Of a stretch of 64,000 nt of DNA, positions 46,106 through 58,325 are shown in pieces. The position numbers were made by a program, and so were the translations under genes. Under the pieces are notes generated by a model, which searched no databases, had not been told where the DNA came from, and worked only from the letters and a program-made list of their open reading frames with translations. Every line of letters starts with the position of its first letter. The first letter of the stretch is position 1. Origin of the DNA: Mauremys mutica (taxonomy: Eukaryota > Chordata > Testudines > Geoemydidae); the NCBI RefSeq assembly GCF_020497125.1, contig NC_059074.1, positions 193,782,915-193,846,914 of the forward strand, in the 5' to 3' direction.

Positions 46106-47660
46106 CACTTAGCGAACGGACCCGTGGCTGACAACTGCTGGGTTCCGCGGATGAAATACCTTGTTACTGACACTCAGTGACACCTTATGGCAATGGCAAT
46201 GGTGCTGGAAATGGTTTTGCCCCATCCACACTAGTGGTGGAACTAGTTTCAGCGCTGGTTCCGCAGGACCAGCTGTTGGCCATGGGTCAGCTTCCTGGTA
46301 TATTTGGTGCCTTCAGCTAACCAATTCAGTGTTAAGGCACCAGTGCCATCCCTGTGCAATGAATACAATATGCCGCAGTGAATACAATACGCAAGAGCAC
46401 TCACCATTTTGAGGACAAAAGGACCTGATCCAAAGCCTGCCGAACTCAGTGGGAGTCAGGTTGTACATGAGAGGCAATACCAAGCACACTAGGGTATGTT
46501 AAGAACTGAGGCAGCCTTAAACCTTTATGCATTTAAGTCATGTCCTTAACATCATTTTATGATTTGTCTTTGCATTGAAGCCCATGTAGACATATTTTAT
46601 ATTTAAATGAGAGTCCAATTGCACAGTCTGTAGGCAGGCAAAACTCTCATTGTCTGCAGCAAGGCTGAGATCAGCCAGTCTCTCTCCAGAGAGAGAACAA
46701 ACTAAATACCAGCCAAATGCTCCATGAAAACAGTATCATGCTTTCCCCCCCAGAGCCCAAGAATTCCCCTCCCTCCCCCATGGGTTTCCAGCTCTGGGGT
46801 AGTTTTGGGGTGTGGGGAATTCATCATAGGGTCAGGGTATGTCCACTCCCGGCAGTTGCAGCCTCTAAAAAAAAAATCGGCAGGAAATTTCCATAATACT
46901 AAATACTAAACCATTTGTTTCATTGAAACCTTCTTCACACTTTGAAACAAACAGACAAAAAAAAAACCCCAATGAAGAGTTTGGCATTGGATGCTGGAGG
47001 TGTGCGAATGACAGCATAGCTGGGAAGACCCCTTTCCTTTCCTGTATTCTCCCTATGCTTCTCCCCCAGCTTGGTGGAGTCGTCTTCAATTCCCCAGTCT
47101 CTACACTAATTGTTGTTGGCCCCACCTTCTGCTTGTTCCAATGGGGCGTGAACATCACCCCTTTCGCTCACAGAATGTCCAGGTGGAAATTCCACAAGCT
47201 GGAGCTTCCGGATCTCTCTGAACATTCAGACAAATTGTTATACAGTGTGATGTATTCCCTGCACATCCCAAAGAAGGAGTGTATCCTCAGCACCTTCTGA
47301 CGGACACACTTTGCTAAGATACCATGACATCACTCTGCAAGAGCCAAGGAGACACTGTTTAGGATCCAGGATTATTATTACTTATAGTATCTAAGTGGAA
47401 AAAAAGAAAGTAAGTAGAAGGATGGAATAACAATTAAAAATATATATTTAGCAAATCTCTCTCTTTATCAAGCTGACTAATTTTCCTTTGGGGTCCCTCA
47501 GTTTGGAAACCCACGGTGTCACATTGTTGCAGTAACCACATCAGAGGTTTCCCTTTAGCAAAGCTACTCAAACTAATCATCTGCAGGCCAATTTGGCAAT
47601 TTCACAGCTAAGGTTAGACTCGGTGTTACTTTGCAATCAGATGTAAAAAGTTTGCCAAAT
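46106..47660. other. Intergenic, non-coding
   Basis: No element was recognised with confidence. It contains a G-run before 46070 and A-runs near 46866 and 46957. The open frames here are short and lack domains. Confidence 0.35.
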
Positions 47661-47667
47661 GGCTTGA

Positions 47668-48185
47668 AAACTGAAACCAACCTTCGCCTCAGCTTGGAAA
47701 AGAGGAGACTAAGTGGGGATATGATAGAGGTATATAAAATCATAAGTGTTGTGGAGAAAGTGAAGAAGGAAAAGTTATTTACTTGTTCCCATAATATAAG
47801 AACTAGGGGCCACCAAATGAAATGAATGGGCAGCAGGTTTAAAACAAATACAAGGAAGTTCTTCTTCACACAGCACAGTCAACCTGTGAAACTCCTTGCC
47901 TGAGGAGGTTGTGAAGGTTAGGACTATAACAGGGATTAAAAGAGAACTAGATAAATTCATGGAGGTTAAGTCCATGAATGGCTATTAGCCAGGATGGGTA
48001 AGGAATGGTGTCCCTAGCCTCTGTTTGTCAGAGGGTGGAGAAGGATGGCAGGAGAGAGAGAGATCACTTGATCATTACCTGTTAGGTTCACTCCCTCTGG
48101 GGCACCTGGCATTGGTCACTGTCGGCAGACAGGATACTGGGCTGGATGGACCTTTGGTCTGACCATTCTTAGGTTCTTATGTTCT
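47668..48185 (+). mobile_element. CR1 LINE, 3' terminal 0.5 kb
   Basis: It has the typical order of a CR1 3' end: AGGAGACTAAGTGGGGATAT, ATGGCTATTAGCCAGGATGG, CTGGGCTGGATGGACC, TTTGGTCTGACCATTC, and the short terminal repeat TTCTTA/TTCTTATGTTC. It is 5' truncated, as is usual, with no reverse transcriptase left. Confidence 0.9.
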
Positions 48186-48872
48186 ACAGTTATGTAACTT
48201 GTGGGGCAAGAATTTTCTACACTGAATCTCAGTTCCAGTCAATGTATATGGTCCGTATATGGAATTAAAAGATAGATTCACTCCCCACACGTTCCCTCAA
48301 AACAATTGTTTGTCTTGTTATATTATTTGAAATTAGCGCTATGTGTAATCCCCCATTTGACTCCTCAGTGGATCATGATGCCCCACAGCTTGTTACATAT
48401 TTCCCAGTATATCCTGAAAACTGGAGAAGATTAGTAGGTAATTATTTGCCCCATCTAAGCTTATAAAGCTGGCCCTGATAGTCTCCTCAAATCTTGAGAA
48501 AGTGTAACTGCCACATTCTTTGTGTTGGGCAATGTTAAGAAAGTATTATGGATGTCGTTTCGCATTGCTAAATACATACAGGTGGACATTTCCGTTTACA
48601 CTGAGCCTGATCCTACTCCCTATAAGGTGTGACTCTGCTCTGAAAACTTACTCCGTACGAAATGGTGCCCACTGCACAACTTGAGAGGCTGTGGTAGCAC
48701 AACTTGTCTGAACGGTCAGGATGGCCTTTTATGGTAATGGTGCTAGTATGGAGCAGAGCAGCCTGAAGGAAACAGCCCCAAAAGAAAGTCCAATCTCTCA
48801 GAGAAAAGACAAACCTTTTCAATGAGGAAATGTTGATGCATGAGCCAAGGCTCATGTAGGGATCTCCCATGA

Positions 48873-49088
48873 GGTGTAAGCTGTTCCTCAGAAAAGGAGG
48901 CAATAGCTGAGAGAATTGGCCTGGTGAATGGTTGCAGAAGGACTGTGAAGAAGTTGGAGGACTTTCATACACATGCAAAGGACAAACTTAGCCAAAGGGA
49001 ACCAGAGGAGGCCCAGGTAGCTCAGAACATCCTGCTCAAAACTAGCCATGCGGTCTGTGGTCTGGAAAGTATCCAGATAAGCAACTAG
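48873..49088 (+). pseudogene. Possible remnant of a Myb/SANT-like (MADF-type) DNA-binding domain
   Basis: This 72-codon open stretch without a clear start includes EAIAERIGLVNGCRRTVKKL followed by a basic helix with KDKLSQREPEEAQ. The arrangement (E-x-IA-x-x-[IV], RRT, then a long basic helix ending in KEKL-like residues) resembles SANT/MADF-like proteins linked to Harbinger transposons. The tryptophans expected in that fold are absent. It ends in TAG at 49086-49088. The identification is by eye and may be chance. Confidence 0.25.
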
Positions 49089-49129
49089 AGATGAAGTAAG
49101 GAAGAAATTAACCATCATTATGCCTCAGC

Positions 49130-49430
49130 TGGTGCCTCTTTTGAACTCCTTTTGGTGGCCCAGCAGCCAGAGGAGGAGTGAGGTACATCATCTCCACCTG
49201 CACATCTCGGCTTACACCTGCCTAAGCCATGAATAACCCTAGTGCCTGCCAATCAGTCTATAAACCCCCTCCCACAATTCTGAAACTAGGTTGTAAGCAC
49301 CTATCCCCCAAACCCAGTTATCTGCATGTGTCCCTGCAAATAAAGCCTGTACACAAGTGTTACACATGCCTTGCCTCCTCATTTCGAAACCCCATGTGTA
49401 CTAATTTCCCACGGCCGCTCAGAGCAGGAG
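49130..49430 (+). mobile_element. Possible retroelement tail or LTR remnant
   Basis: TATAAAC at about 49258 is followed some 80 bases later by AATAAA (about 49339) and a GT-rich stretch with TGTTACACATGCC. This is the spacing of promoter and polyadenylation signals seen in LTRs. No second LTR or primer-binding site was found. Confidence 0.3.
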
Positions 49431-49769
49431 CTTATGTGGATATTTTCGTGGGCGAAAGGATATGAAAAATATAGCCCTTAATCTCTTTGTGCTGCAGTGT
49501 AAAATATCTATGATATTTAAATAGTCTGCCTCCCAGGTGTATGGTGGGAAATGATTGTGAAGGTCCCTAAGAGCCTCAGGTGAAAGGTTCTGTACTGTAA
49601 TCAATTAACAATAATTAATCTTCCTCTATTTAGTTATTTTAAAATATTCCTTACTTGTGTTTGCTTAGATACTGCTGCAGTGGGTCCCCTAGAAATATCT
49701 TAAATAGGGCCAAGTATAATAAGTATATTATTATCATCAACAATAAAAAATAACTATTTTTGTACATCT

Positions 49770-49965
49770 ATAACTCTTTTCACTCCAGGATAGCAAAGAC
49801 ATTTACAAACATTAACAACATCACAACACCCCTGTGCAATAGGTAAGTAGTATTATTGTACCAGTTTTAGAGACTGGCAAATTGACATCAAGGGAAGTTA
49901 AGTGACTTGCCTAAGATGTTTCAATCAGTCAATGGCAGAGCCAGAAGCCAGGTCTCCTGACAGGC
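49770..49965 (-). mobile_element. MIR/CORE-type SINE remnant
   Basis: The plus strand shows CACAACACCCCTGTGCAATA, then GTTAAGTGACTTGCCTAAG and GGCAGAGCCAGAAGCCAGG, which is the reverse of a MIR-type body. Confidence 0.55.
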
Positions 49966-52900
49966 TGCAAATGGCAAACAAACCTTACACTTCGAACATT
50001 TGTCTGTCTTCCTTGGTACGGTCACTATCTCACTTCCTTTTAAAAAAACATGTACTTGAGAATTTGTGCTAATTATGTAGATTTATTTACAGGGGGCCAC
50101 GCTCTGGCCTCGGATAATTATGTGGGGCTTTCGTGGGAATCAAAGTTACATGTGCATCCAAGGGCAGAATTCAGGCCTGGGTGGATTCAAATACAAACAT
50201 CTGAGCACAATCTTTTTGTGTGTGAACATGTTTATTTTTGAAAAATGCCACTGATTGAGATTGAAAATGCCCTGTGACCATTTGAAAGGTTAGTGGCCAT
50301 TTTTCTATTACACTACCAGCCATTACAGAATCCCCAAATAACTTAGTGACTGCACCTATTCTTCATAATATATCCAGCTGGCTCATGAAAACCAATGAAT
50401 TATTCTTGATTTTAGGGCAATAACTACAAATATTTCAAAGTGAAAAGGAATTGACCCAACCTACTGTGCACATTATTTATTCAGAGGTAGTACAAAAATG
50501 AGTCCCTGATGTTACTAAAACAAATCCTAATAAGTACAGAGAGCATCAATTACAGGCTTTCCTTTATAGTCCTATATATCTCCTTTCCTTTCTAGTGACT
50601 GGATCACATGCAAAGGTGCACTGTGCTGGCTTTCAAATCTATTGAGCTTTCATAATTATAACCCCTATTTTAACCTCTTTTATAAGACTTACTATACTGA
50701 TTCATATTAAGAGTTCTGAATCCCAGCCTAGCGTATGAAAGTATACTTTACCTTATCTTTAAAGCTTGCTTATTATAAAGCACACATAAAAATGGGAAAT
50801 ATTAAAGATTCATAATATCTTGCATATAATACACAGCGTACAGAACGTAAGTTAGAAGTGATGCAAAGTAGATCTTGTGAATTTTACTAGGAATTTTGTT
50901 TTAAGCTTTGTAAATATTCAGCATGCACACTTTCCAACATAATTAAACTAGAGAAATATTAATTGCAGTTGAATAGTTAGATTTTTTTTGTTCTAGTCTG
51001 TATGGAAGGTCCTTCTATTTAATCAGAAATCTTGGAATGATTCCTAATCTATCATAAAATTTTTTAAAGACATGATTAATCCCATTGTTTAAATTCTGTT
51101 TTATTGCTGTAAGAAACTCTCATAAATGATCCTGCACCTTTCTCTGTGATCATTTCCTTCTAAAGTAATATACTAATTAATTTCAATTAAATATATGTAA
51201 AGGAAGATATATTTTGAAAAATGCTTCTCCCTTGCCATTTGTTAATATATTGAAAAAGTGTAAACCTTGGAACATTTAGCATAGAAAATATTCATTTTTG
51301 GTAATTTCTCCTGGGGGCAATTTATTAAATGAAAGGCTTTTAACATTAGCTAAAAGCAGCCCTGTAAATCATGGGTGTCATCAAACTGCTTCATCACTTC
51401 ATTAATTTAAAAGATTATTATATGCGTAACTGACATAATTTTGAACAATGTTACATGGTTAATTTATTAATGTAGAAAAGCAGAAATGACATGCTGAATT
51501 GATTTATTATTATAATTGTATAATTTTAGGATTTTTCTCTCTGACTTTCAGCCACAGAGCAAAGGATTCAGGGCCATATTATGCGATTGATTTTTTTAGG
51601 TGAGAACTCCTTGTTGATTTCTGTAAGGACTCCTGCTTAAAAAGAGATGGTACAGTATGTCCCCTCAGTCTCTCGCTGGTGATTCGGTTTAAGTTTTCAG
51701 CCCTTAAAGTGCTTCCCCTGACAGTAACTCCTGCAATTCAATTAATCTTACAATGATTTTCTAAAAGTTGAATCAAAGGTCTTTTTATTGTTTTAATCCT
51801 GTTTTTTTTAATTACCATGGTCAGCCAAATGTGCATACAAATCTCTTCATACATACAGCACTAGATGCTCAGCTGCTGCAAATTGGTGTCGCTCCACTGA
51901 AGTCAACTGAGCTACTTTGATTCACACCACCTAAAAATCTGGCCCACAGTATTTTTGATTTAATTATATTTGTCAGTAATAGGTGCTGGCTTCACGTGCT
52001 TGCTGAAAATATAAGCTATCACCTCTTTTCTAAGCATTGCACAGAAAGCACAGTTGAATTTATATTTAATAATATAATGCAATATTATTCATTTTAGATT
52101 GAAATTATACATGGTCCCCAATCCTGCAAATACTTCGGGGAGTGTGAAATTTATCCGTGCGAGAAAGGGCAAGTGTGGTTGCAGAACTGGGGCCAGGTAA
52201 ATAATGTTGCCCACTAGGATTTTTAAAGAGAATTAGGCGATGATTCAATTAATCATTTAATCACATGCTTAACTTTAAGCACATGCTTAGGTGCTTTGTT
52301 GCCGCAGGGCCTAAATTAAGTGAGGAAGGTCCAGGCCATGGGGTTCAAAGAGCTTTGGTCCAGTCCTCCAGTCTTTACTCAGGCAGAACTGTCACTGGAG
52401 CCTGAATGGTGGCAGGAGGTTCAGGAACCATCATCACAGAAGCTAATGTTGCAGGCTTGCTTGGAATGTGATTCTGTAAATGGCACTAACCGTTAGGCAA
52501 GGGTTTTACAACATGTTTGCACCATTTAACGAAATGAATATTTTCATCATCCCTGAGCTGTCTGTATTGCTCCAATTCTGCAAACTCTTACTCACATGAG
52601 CCCTGATACAGGAATGCACTTAAACAGTCTTAAGTACATCCTTATTCAGAACAGCACTTACATATGGCTTCATTTTAAGCATGTGCTTAAGTTCCATGGA
52701 CTTCAATGGGCCTTATGCTTATGTGTTGTCCTAAATAGGGATGCATTCCAAAATTGGAGCCCTGAGTAGTCCCAATGAATTAAATGACATTACTAACATG
52801 CTTAAAGTCAAGCACATTCATAAGTGTTTGCAGGACCAGGACCTGAATGCTCAAGACTCAGTTTCCAGGGCAGCAAGTATGCACAAGGTCAGTGAAAACC

Positions 52901-53270
52901 AGTCTGCACACAGCATCTCTGCCATTGCATTTAATCGCTGGTTTTTTTAATGGCCAAATCTAAGGCTGATAAAAATTTGCATAGACTGTCATGAAGCCAC
53001 TATTAAAGCTTTATAACTACTGCTGAATACACTTCACCAAAATGCATTTGTACCAACACTCTCATTTGCATGTTGCACTCCAGTCAAATCATTGGCAGTT
53101 AGAGAAGTGTAGGTCTGATGTGAACCCCGAGAAGAGCAGGAATTGTACTACGTATACTGGTAACATGGGATGTGCTAGCTCTTCTACTTACTGTAGATTC
53201 ATGTTACTACTCAGCTGTATTTCTTACTGCATTTGGATATCTTCAAAGTGCTCTAATTGCTTCTGAGTGA
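49966..53270. other. Intergenic: unique AT-rich sequence with dispersed short repeats
   Basis: The stretch 50650-51540 is AT-rich, free of recognised repeats and looks like regulatory DNA. Around 51840-51960 and 52100-52830 there are copies of a family with AGCACATGCTTAAGT-type palindromes and CTTCAATGG words. No gene was recognised. Confidence 0.4.
51020..51540. other. Candidate AT-rich conserved non-coding element
   Basis: It holds many homeodomain-type TAAT/ATTA cores, no simple repeats and no transposon signatures. AATTTATTAAATGAAAGG and TTACATGGTTAATTTATT are examples. It is 27 kb upstream of MEIS1. Called on appearance only. Confidence 0.3.
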
Positions 53271-53275
53271 GCATA

Positions 53276-53400
53276 GTTTAGTGGGTATGGTAATAGTCTG
53301 GAAGTCAGGAGTTCTGAGCTCTAATCTCAGCTCTGCCACTGACCTATTGTGAAGTTCAGTTCATCTCCCTGTGCCTCGTCCCAGTCTTTGCCTACAAAGA
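53276..53400 (+). mobile_element. MIR/CORE-type SINE fragment
   Basis: GTCAGGAGTTCTGAGCTCTA is followed by CAGCTCTGCCACTGACC and CTCCCTGTGCCTC. This matches the left half of MIR-type elements. Confidence 0.55.
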
Positions 53401-56094
53401 TGTGGTTATACAGCACCTTTAAAAGGGTATTTTTCTTCCCTGTAATCGTACATATGCAATACCTTGAATTTATGCAGTTTCCAAAGGGTTGCAAACTGTA
53501 TACATAGAGGAACCATTTCACCACTGACATGCCGCCATCTCTAGGGTACAGAGTGGTAACCATATGGTCAATCAGAGCACAGCACACTCAAGAGTGGGGG
53601 AAGAGGGAAAATTTTGGCCAGGAATGCTGGGGGCAAACCCAAACTCTTATGAAAAGTGCCATGTGGTTTTTAATACGCATGCACTGAAGACAGGACCTCA
53701 GATTTTAAGATCCTAACCTCAAGTTGTAAATTACTCAGAGGGGCATCTTTCATGCCATAATGTATCTGAGCCTCACTAATGTATATATTTCAGTGTTCAC
53801 AAAGCTAGTGTATATTGTAAATCTACAATTATCTCTGGCATGTGTGCACAGTTGGCTTTTATTTTTGAAGATGTTCATTTTTTATGGGTGTCAGCAAGTA
53901 TATGGGGAAACCATTAGGAGATAAAAAAAGAATCCCAACCAAATGTTTTCTTTCAGGAAACATTTATTTGCACTAGAGTGTCTCATCTAACAAAGGTCCA
54001 CCATCTTTTCCCACAACAGACAGGAACTTGTCTGCATTAGCATTTTAAGAAACGAATCCTAAAGACTCGCAAGTGGTGATAAGCTGTCATGAGAAGGATT
54101 GATAGTTCTTAATAGATCTCTTCTCACACAAGTGCAAATGACTGTCTTTTCATTTATCACAGGCATTTTGGTCAAAACAAACTTTTCTTATGTTCACATA
54201 ACCCTTAAAAATTCTCAGTAAAGCAAAAACTAAGGGTATGATCCCACTCCCACTGAATTAATGGCAAAAGTCACAGTGACTTAACTAGGAACAAAAGCCC
54301 TACATGAGTGCAAATTAAATATCATACTTTTCCTTAAGTTAATGCAAAGGATGATTTCACAAATATGGGGATGAAGAGGTGAGAGTAGCAAGACAGTGTG
54401 TGAGAGAGTGGAATTGTATGTGTGTAGAGAGTAAGATTTTAAAAAATACATTCTGTACAGGGCATAAAAAAGCTCTTTTTTTTTGGTCTGACTTGTGTTT
54501 TGTATTTAGTGCTGCAGACATCTTCAGGCTTTATTACAGATTACACCTTGGTAGTCACAATTAGTAACTACATCATTCTGTTATATGTGTGACACTCACA
54601 AAATCAGAGAAATATGTGAAAATGGAAGTACTCTATTAATGTAGTTGGTGGAGATTATCTGCAGCCGTTGTATTGTTGTCTCAGTGTCTGCATTCTGTCC
54701 TGTGGGATTATTTACTTTTAGGAGAAGTGAAAGGTGCTAGTTCAGTTACAGATCTCTGCTTAGGAAAGATTCCCAGCTGTGTCAAATTACGTCTACCAGT
54801 TTGAAATCATACTTGTAAAGAGATTTTAAAGCTTTTTCAGCCCAAACTGTAGCCTGCTAAGGACATGCTGCAAAGAAGACAAAACATGCTTGAATTAAAA
54901 ATTGGACAGCTGTAAATGTAATGAATGTACCATTGGGCCTCTATGCACGTATGTAACATTCAGCTCTATGTAGACAGGTGCGGGTCCCATGGACTTCAAT
55001 GGGAGTTACACCAGTTTATCACAAGGGCTGAATCTGGACCATTATGTATACTGAAATCTCCTAACAACCTACCACCCAGCCAGTAATCCTGCCTCAGATC
55101 TATTAATGGGGGAAGATTTTTCAAAGGTACAAAGGGTAATTAGGGTGCCTAATTGTCCCTTGTGCCTTTGAAAATCTCCTCCTTGGTCTCTAACCTCATC
55201 ATGTGTGATCTGTGTCAGGGCAGTTATCCATTCCCTGCTTCCCACTGGAAACAGAACCTTTCTCCACCAAGATACCTGAAGGTTAGGGCGTCTGATGTCC
55301 CATCTCTCAAGGAGGCAAATGTTCTCTGTTCAGGCATTGGTTCTTAAGTGAGAAGTTAATAAGACACCACTAACTTATTTGTTCCTCTCAAGATGGATGA
55401 TGAGATACCATATGGACCTCATTACTTCACCCCCCACTCGGGTTCTCCAGATGCCAGGACTCTTAACGCGGTCACTTAGCTGTGCTCTCTCTCCAATTAG
55501 CAGGATCACCCACATCTCAGGAGTTAATAAGGGCCAGGCCAGTGCTCTTCACTGGCATGGCTACTGTGGCCAGATCCAGAATGTGTGTCCAAACCAAATA
55601 TCTCTATTAGCAGGGGAAGATGAGACAGCTATAGTGGACCCCTGTGATGTTCCCCTGTGAGGGGAAAGTAGAACCTGGGCTTGGTTCCATACTCTTCAGT
55701 CCACAATTGCACTGTTGCACAAGTGAACTGAAAGCCAGGCAAAATGTAGACGCATCACATTCTATGACAGGACAGAGGACTTAACCAAAGCGATCATCCC
55801 TGAACCAAAGAGGCTATTGCCCCTTCCTGCAGCTCTATTAAAGCCCTTAATCCCTCACGCTGGCAAATTAGGTACCAGAAAAGAGCTGGCTCGCCAAGGT
55901 AATGATAGCACTGGATCCCACAAGTGGTAGCAGCCATTGGCTAGCTTGAGAGGCTCCTCAGTTCATTTTAGCAAGAATCACCAAAAGAGAGCGTCCAAAA
56001 ATTTGGAAAACACACACACGCACACACCATTACCAACTGCTCGTATTATCTCAGCCTCCAGCAAAAGTTGAGATATTGCACTTCTTATTTTGGA
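53401..56094. other. Intergenic, non-coding
   Basis: Scattered members of the CAATGG palindromic family lie at about 54240-54300 and 54960-55045. A CA tract is at about 56010-56028. No gene was recognised. Confidence 0.4.
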
Positions 56095-56102
56095 CTTTAA
56101 CA

Positions 56103-57759
56103 CAGGGGTGAGCTGCAGCGGGTTCGCACGGGTTCGCGCGAACCCGTTGTTAAATTTTAGCAGCCATTTTAGAACCGCTTGTTAAGGGCTGCTAAATTTA
56201 ACAAAAGTTCCCGCCCACTCCTCTCCTGCTCCGCCCCCTTCTCCTCCCCCTCCCCTGCTTCCCGCGAACCAGATGTTCGCGGGAAGCCTGAACAAGCAGC
56301 ATGGAGGCAGCCAGCAGGTAAGCTGGGGCGCGGAGGGGGAGGCGAGGTGCGGCTGGCTCAGCAGCTCCCGGTCCCAGACCGCGGCTCCCTCCAGCCCAGC
56401 GCCGGCCGGGGAGTCGGGCCCCGCGGCTGCCGCCGAGCGGCCGGGCCCCGGTGCCGGCCCGGGGAGTCGGGCCGAGCGGCCGGGCCCCGGTGCCGGCCCG
56501 GCCTGGGGAGTCGGACCGAGCGGCCGGGCCCCGGTGCCGGCCCGGCCCGGGGAGTCGGGCCGAGCGGCCGGGCCCCGGTGCCGGCCTGGCCCGGGGAGTC
56601 GGACCGAGCGGCTCGGCGGGCCGGGCCCCGGTGCCGGGCCGGCCCGGAGAGTCGGGCTGAGCGGCTGGGCCCCGGTGCCGGCCCAGCCCGGGGAGTCGGG
56701 CCGAGCGGCCGGGCCCCGGTGCCGGCCTGGCCCGGGGAGTCGGACCGAGCGGCTCGGCGGGCCGGGCCCCGGTGCCGGCCTGGCCCGGGGAGTCGGACCG
56801 AGCGGCTCGGCGGGCCGGGCCCCGGTGCCGGCCCGGCCCGGGGAGTCGGACCGAGCGGCCGGGCCCCGGTGCCGGCCCGGCCCGGGGAGTCGGGCCGAGC
56901 AGCCGGGCCCCGGTGCCGGCCTGGCCCGGGGAGTCGGACCGAGCGGCTCGGCGGGCCGGGCCCCGGTGCCGGGCCGGCCCGGGGAGTCGGGCTGAGCGGC
57001 TCGGCGGGCCGGGCCCCGGTGCCGGGCCGGCCCGGGGAGTCGGGCTGAGCGGCCGGGCCCCGGTGCCGGCCCGGCCCGGGGAGTCGGGCCGAGCGGCCGG
57101 GCCCCGGTGCCGGCCCGGCCCGGGGAGTCGGGCCGAGCGGCCGGGCCCCGGTGCTGGCCCGGCCCCGGTGCCGGCCCGGCCCGGGGAGTCAGGCCGAGCG
57201 GCCGGGCCCCGGTGCTGGCCCGGCCCGGGGAGTCGAGCCGGCCCGGGGAGTCGGCCCGGCCCGGGAAGTCGGGCCGAGTGGCTCGGCGAGTCGGGCCGGC
57301 CCGGGGAGTCGGGCCCCGCGGCGCCGGTCGTGGTCCTGGCAGAGTGGACCCGGTCCCCAGGCAGTGTGGTAAGGGGGCAAGGAGGGGGTGGGTTGTGGGG
57401 GGGTGGATAGGGGTCAGGGCAGTCAGAGGGCAGGGAACAGGGGGATTGAATGGGGGCAAGGGTCCCGGGGAGCAGTCAGGAAAGAGCAGGGTTGGATGAG
57501 GTGGTGGGGGCACTCAGGGACAGAGAGAAGGGGTAGTTGTATGGGGTAGGGGTTCTGGGGGGCCATTGAAAATGAGAGGAGGGGTTGGGTGGGGCGGCAA
57601 GGGGCAGTCAGGGGACAGGGAAGGGGGGGATGGGTCAGGGGTCTCGGAGTGTATGTGTTAAGGAACATGAGGGGTTGGATGGGGCACGGAGGGAACCCAT
57701 TGTTAAAATTTTGGAGGGAGGAGGGAACCCGTTGTTAAAAATTTGGCAGCTCATCACTG
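56103..57759. mobile_element. Non-autonomous hAT-type DNA transposon, 1657 bp, carrying a minisatellite
   Basis: The left end CAGGGGTGAGCTGC and the right end GCAGCTCATCACTG form 14-bp inverted repeats with two mismatches. A perfect 8-bp duplication CTTTAACA flanks them (56095-56102 and 57760-57767), as expected for hAT insertion. The words GAACCCGTTGTTAAA occur near both ends, and a hairpin (about 56149-56202) sits inside the left end. No transposase is present; open frames of up to 443 codons over the interior are products of the GC-rich repeat. Confidence 0.88.
56450..57320. repeat. GC-rich minisatellite, about 18 copies of 44- and 53-bp units
   Basis: The basic unit is GGGGAGTCGGGCCGAGCGGC followed by CGGGCCCCGGTGCCGGCCCG. 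A longer form has an extra CTCGGCGGG block. I count 18 CCCCGGTG cores. The array lies inside the hAT element, is very CpG-rich, and keeps several frames open on both strands. Confidence 0.92.
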
Positions 57760-58050
57760 CTTTAACATCCATGTCCATCATGATGTGCGGTCAACCCCTT
57801 CCTCTGCTGCCCTTCTTCACACCCCAGCTCAGCATCCATACACTCTGGTCCTCTCACGTGTGGCTTCCATTCTCTTCCCCCTCCCTCTCCATCTGTCTCT
57901 CCCTTTCCCCCTTTTATTCTCTCTTTCTCCACCACCTTGCTTCTCCCTTTTACTCCCTACTCCATCTTTAGATGCCCCCTTTAAAAAAACAATAGCAAAT
58001 CTTAAAGTCACAGATACAAAACATTGCAGTTGCTTAGAAAGATCAAAACT

Positions 58051-58325
58051 AAGGATACGTCTACACTATGATCTAAGGATGTTATTTCATACTAGGTCTC
58101 CTTGAGCTAGCCCAAGTATAAATGGCAGAATAGCCAGGTAGCGGCAGTGGAAGTATGCCTGAGGCATGCTGACTACACACCCACCAGTTTCAGGCAGATT
58201 TATGCTCGGCATGGTTCAGCTGTGCCTTGATTGTAGCTACCATGGCTACACTGCTATTGAATTAGCATATGTGTACTCAAGCAGGGGAATCATGCCCTTA
58301 GCTCCTAGTGTAGGCATAGCCTTTG
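58051..58325. mobile_element. MITE with TACGTCTACACTA end
   Basis: The left end AAGGATACGTCTACACTA is inverted at the right as TAGTGTAGGCATAGCCTT. It is about 275 bp, with no coding sequence and no clear target duplication. Confidence 0.65.

Noticed and set aside
56182..57513. 443-codon minus-strand frame and several long plus-strand frames, Pro/Gly/Arg-rich
   Set aside because: They are products of the GC-rich minisatellite inside the hAT element, with no domain and every frame open.
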